Part shown: positions 63,659-64,000 of the stretch, one piece after another
How the letters are laid out: each line of letters begins with the position of its first letter
Numbering within the stretch: the first letter of the stretch is position 1
Assembly: GCF_035653575.1 (NCBI RefSeq)
Contig: NZ_DASRBQ010000181.1
Location: forward strand, 1-64,000
Origin: Actinocrinis sp035653575
GTDB taxonomy: Bacteria > Actinomycetota > Actinomycetes > Streptomycetales > Catenulisporaceae
Direction: 5' to 3'
Length of the DNA stretch: 64,000 nucleotides
Notes under the pieces: model-generated
Database searches by the model: none
Told to the model about the DNA's origin: nothing
What the model saw: only the letters and a program-made list of their open reading frames with translations
Program-made: the position numbers and the translations under genes

Positions 63659-64000
63659 TTACAGTTCGAACGCGCCGGGCGGCGGCTCGGGGGAGGGCAC
63701 CGCGGTCGCGTCCGTCACGGGTGCCGCCCCGGCGATCCACGCGTCCAACGCTTCCCCGCTGGTCACTCGGGCGGGGAAGGGGTCTCCCGCGGCGCGGCGC
63801 ACCAGGTCGGCGATCGGAAGCGGCTCATGCGACGCGGCCAGCACCAGGTTGCCGAAGCGCCGGCCGCGCAGCACCGCCGCCTCCGCGATCAGCACCGCGT
63901 GCGGGAATACTGCGCGTACCGTCGCCGCCTGCCCCCGCGCGAATCCCAGCGGCGCGCCGTCCGCGATGTTCGCCGCGTAGACGCCGCCAGGCCTCAACGC
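63659..64000 (-). CDS. Spermidine synthase-like methyltransferase-fold protein, 3' end only
   Basis: At least 112 aa of the C-terminal part; the 5' end lies beyond the window edge. RPGGVYAANIADGAPLGFAR and RFGNLVLAASHEPLPI resemble the end of spermidine synthase-like proteins of actinobacteria. The final residues are Pro-rich. No catalytic site is in the visible part, so the call is tentative. Confidence 0.6.
   Translation of the reverse strand, partial: ALRPGGVYAANIADGAPLGFARGQAATVRAVFPHAVLIAEAAVLRGRRFGNLVLAASHEPLPIADLVRRAAGDPFPARVTSGEALDAWIAGAAPVTDATAVPSPEPPPGAFEL

Overview
The window is very GC-rich with short intergenic gaps, many GTG starts and frequent 4-bp GTGA/ATGA stop-start overlaps. 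That style, together with a chaplin-family secreted protein, an F420-type luciferase-like oxidoreductase, MurT/GatD, a DUF3516 helicase and PnuC/RibM in a riboflavin operon, points to a filamentous, spore-forming actinomycete (Streptomyces/Catenulispora-like; the genus is my inference). I see no transposases, integrases, tRNA genes, rRNA genes or CRISPR arrays.

Layout. 1-9 kb: housekeeping and stress genes (APH-like kinase, membrane protein, serB, ABC ATPase, an NfeD/SPFH membrane pair, TauE-like exporter, AhpD-like protein, methyltransferase). 9-34 kb: a large cobalamin operon on the + strand: cobN, an AdoCbl riboswitch, a ChlI/ChlD-type chelatase subunit, cobO, cobB, cobI, cobM, cbiD, cobL, a CbiG-CobJ fusion, a small ferredoxin, cobH, cbiX with a His-rich tail, a second complete cobL, a giant disordered-BluB-CobT fusion, a CysG-like CobA fusion and a SpoU rRNA methylase. 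34-42.7 kb: the gatD/murT cell-wall pair, an acidic protein of unknown function, a DUF3516 helicase, small membrane and ACT proteins and an acyltransferase. 42.9-47.7 kb: an FMN riboswitch followed by ribE-ribM-ribB-ribH running on into hisE-hisG and a PH-domain protein. 47.8-54.8 kb: mostly minus-strand genes (LacI regulator, secreted repeat-rich protein, triple-domain chaplin, F420-type oxidoreductase, a sigma factor fused to an anti-sigma-like membrane segment, a primase-polymerase-like fragment). 55-64 kb: RecD2 helicase, DUF998 protein, an ECF42-type sigma factor with its DGPF/YCII partner, MOSC protein, histidine phosphatase, Pr6Pr membrane protein, LysE exporter and the 3' end of a spermidine-synthase-like gene cut by the window edge.

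How it works together. The cobalamin operon covers most corrin-ring steps from uroporphyrinogen III (CobA/CysG, CobI, CobJ/CbiG, CobM, CbiD, CobL, CobH, CobB, CobO), two alternative cobalt insertion systems (CbiX, early; CobN plus ChlI/D, late) and lower-ligand synthesis and activation (BluB-CobT). CobG, CobK and the CobQ/CobD/CobP/CobS late steps are not in the window. The riboflavin operon supplies FMN, which BluB consumes to make dimethylbenzimidazole.

The most unusual signals are: (1) a conserved sequence of about 18-23 nt, translated I-N-R-P-T/A, that opens the low-complexity insert in three different cobalamin genes; (2) the BluB-CobT fusion behind a disordered Pro/Gln/Ala domain of about 909 residues; (3) two full-length CobL proteins in one operon; (4) a membrane-anchored sigma/anti-sigma fusion; (5) a three-domain chaplin without a sortase signal.
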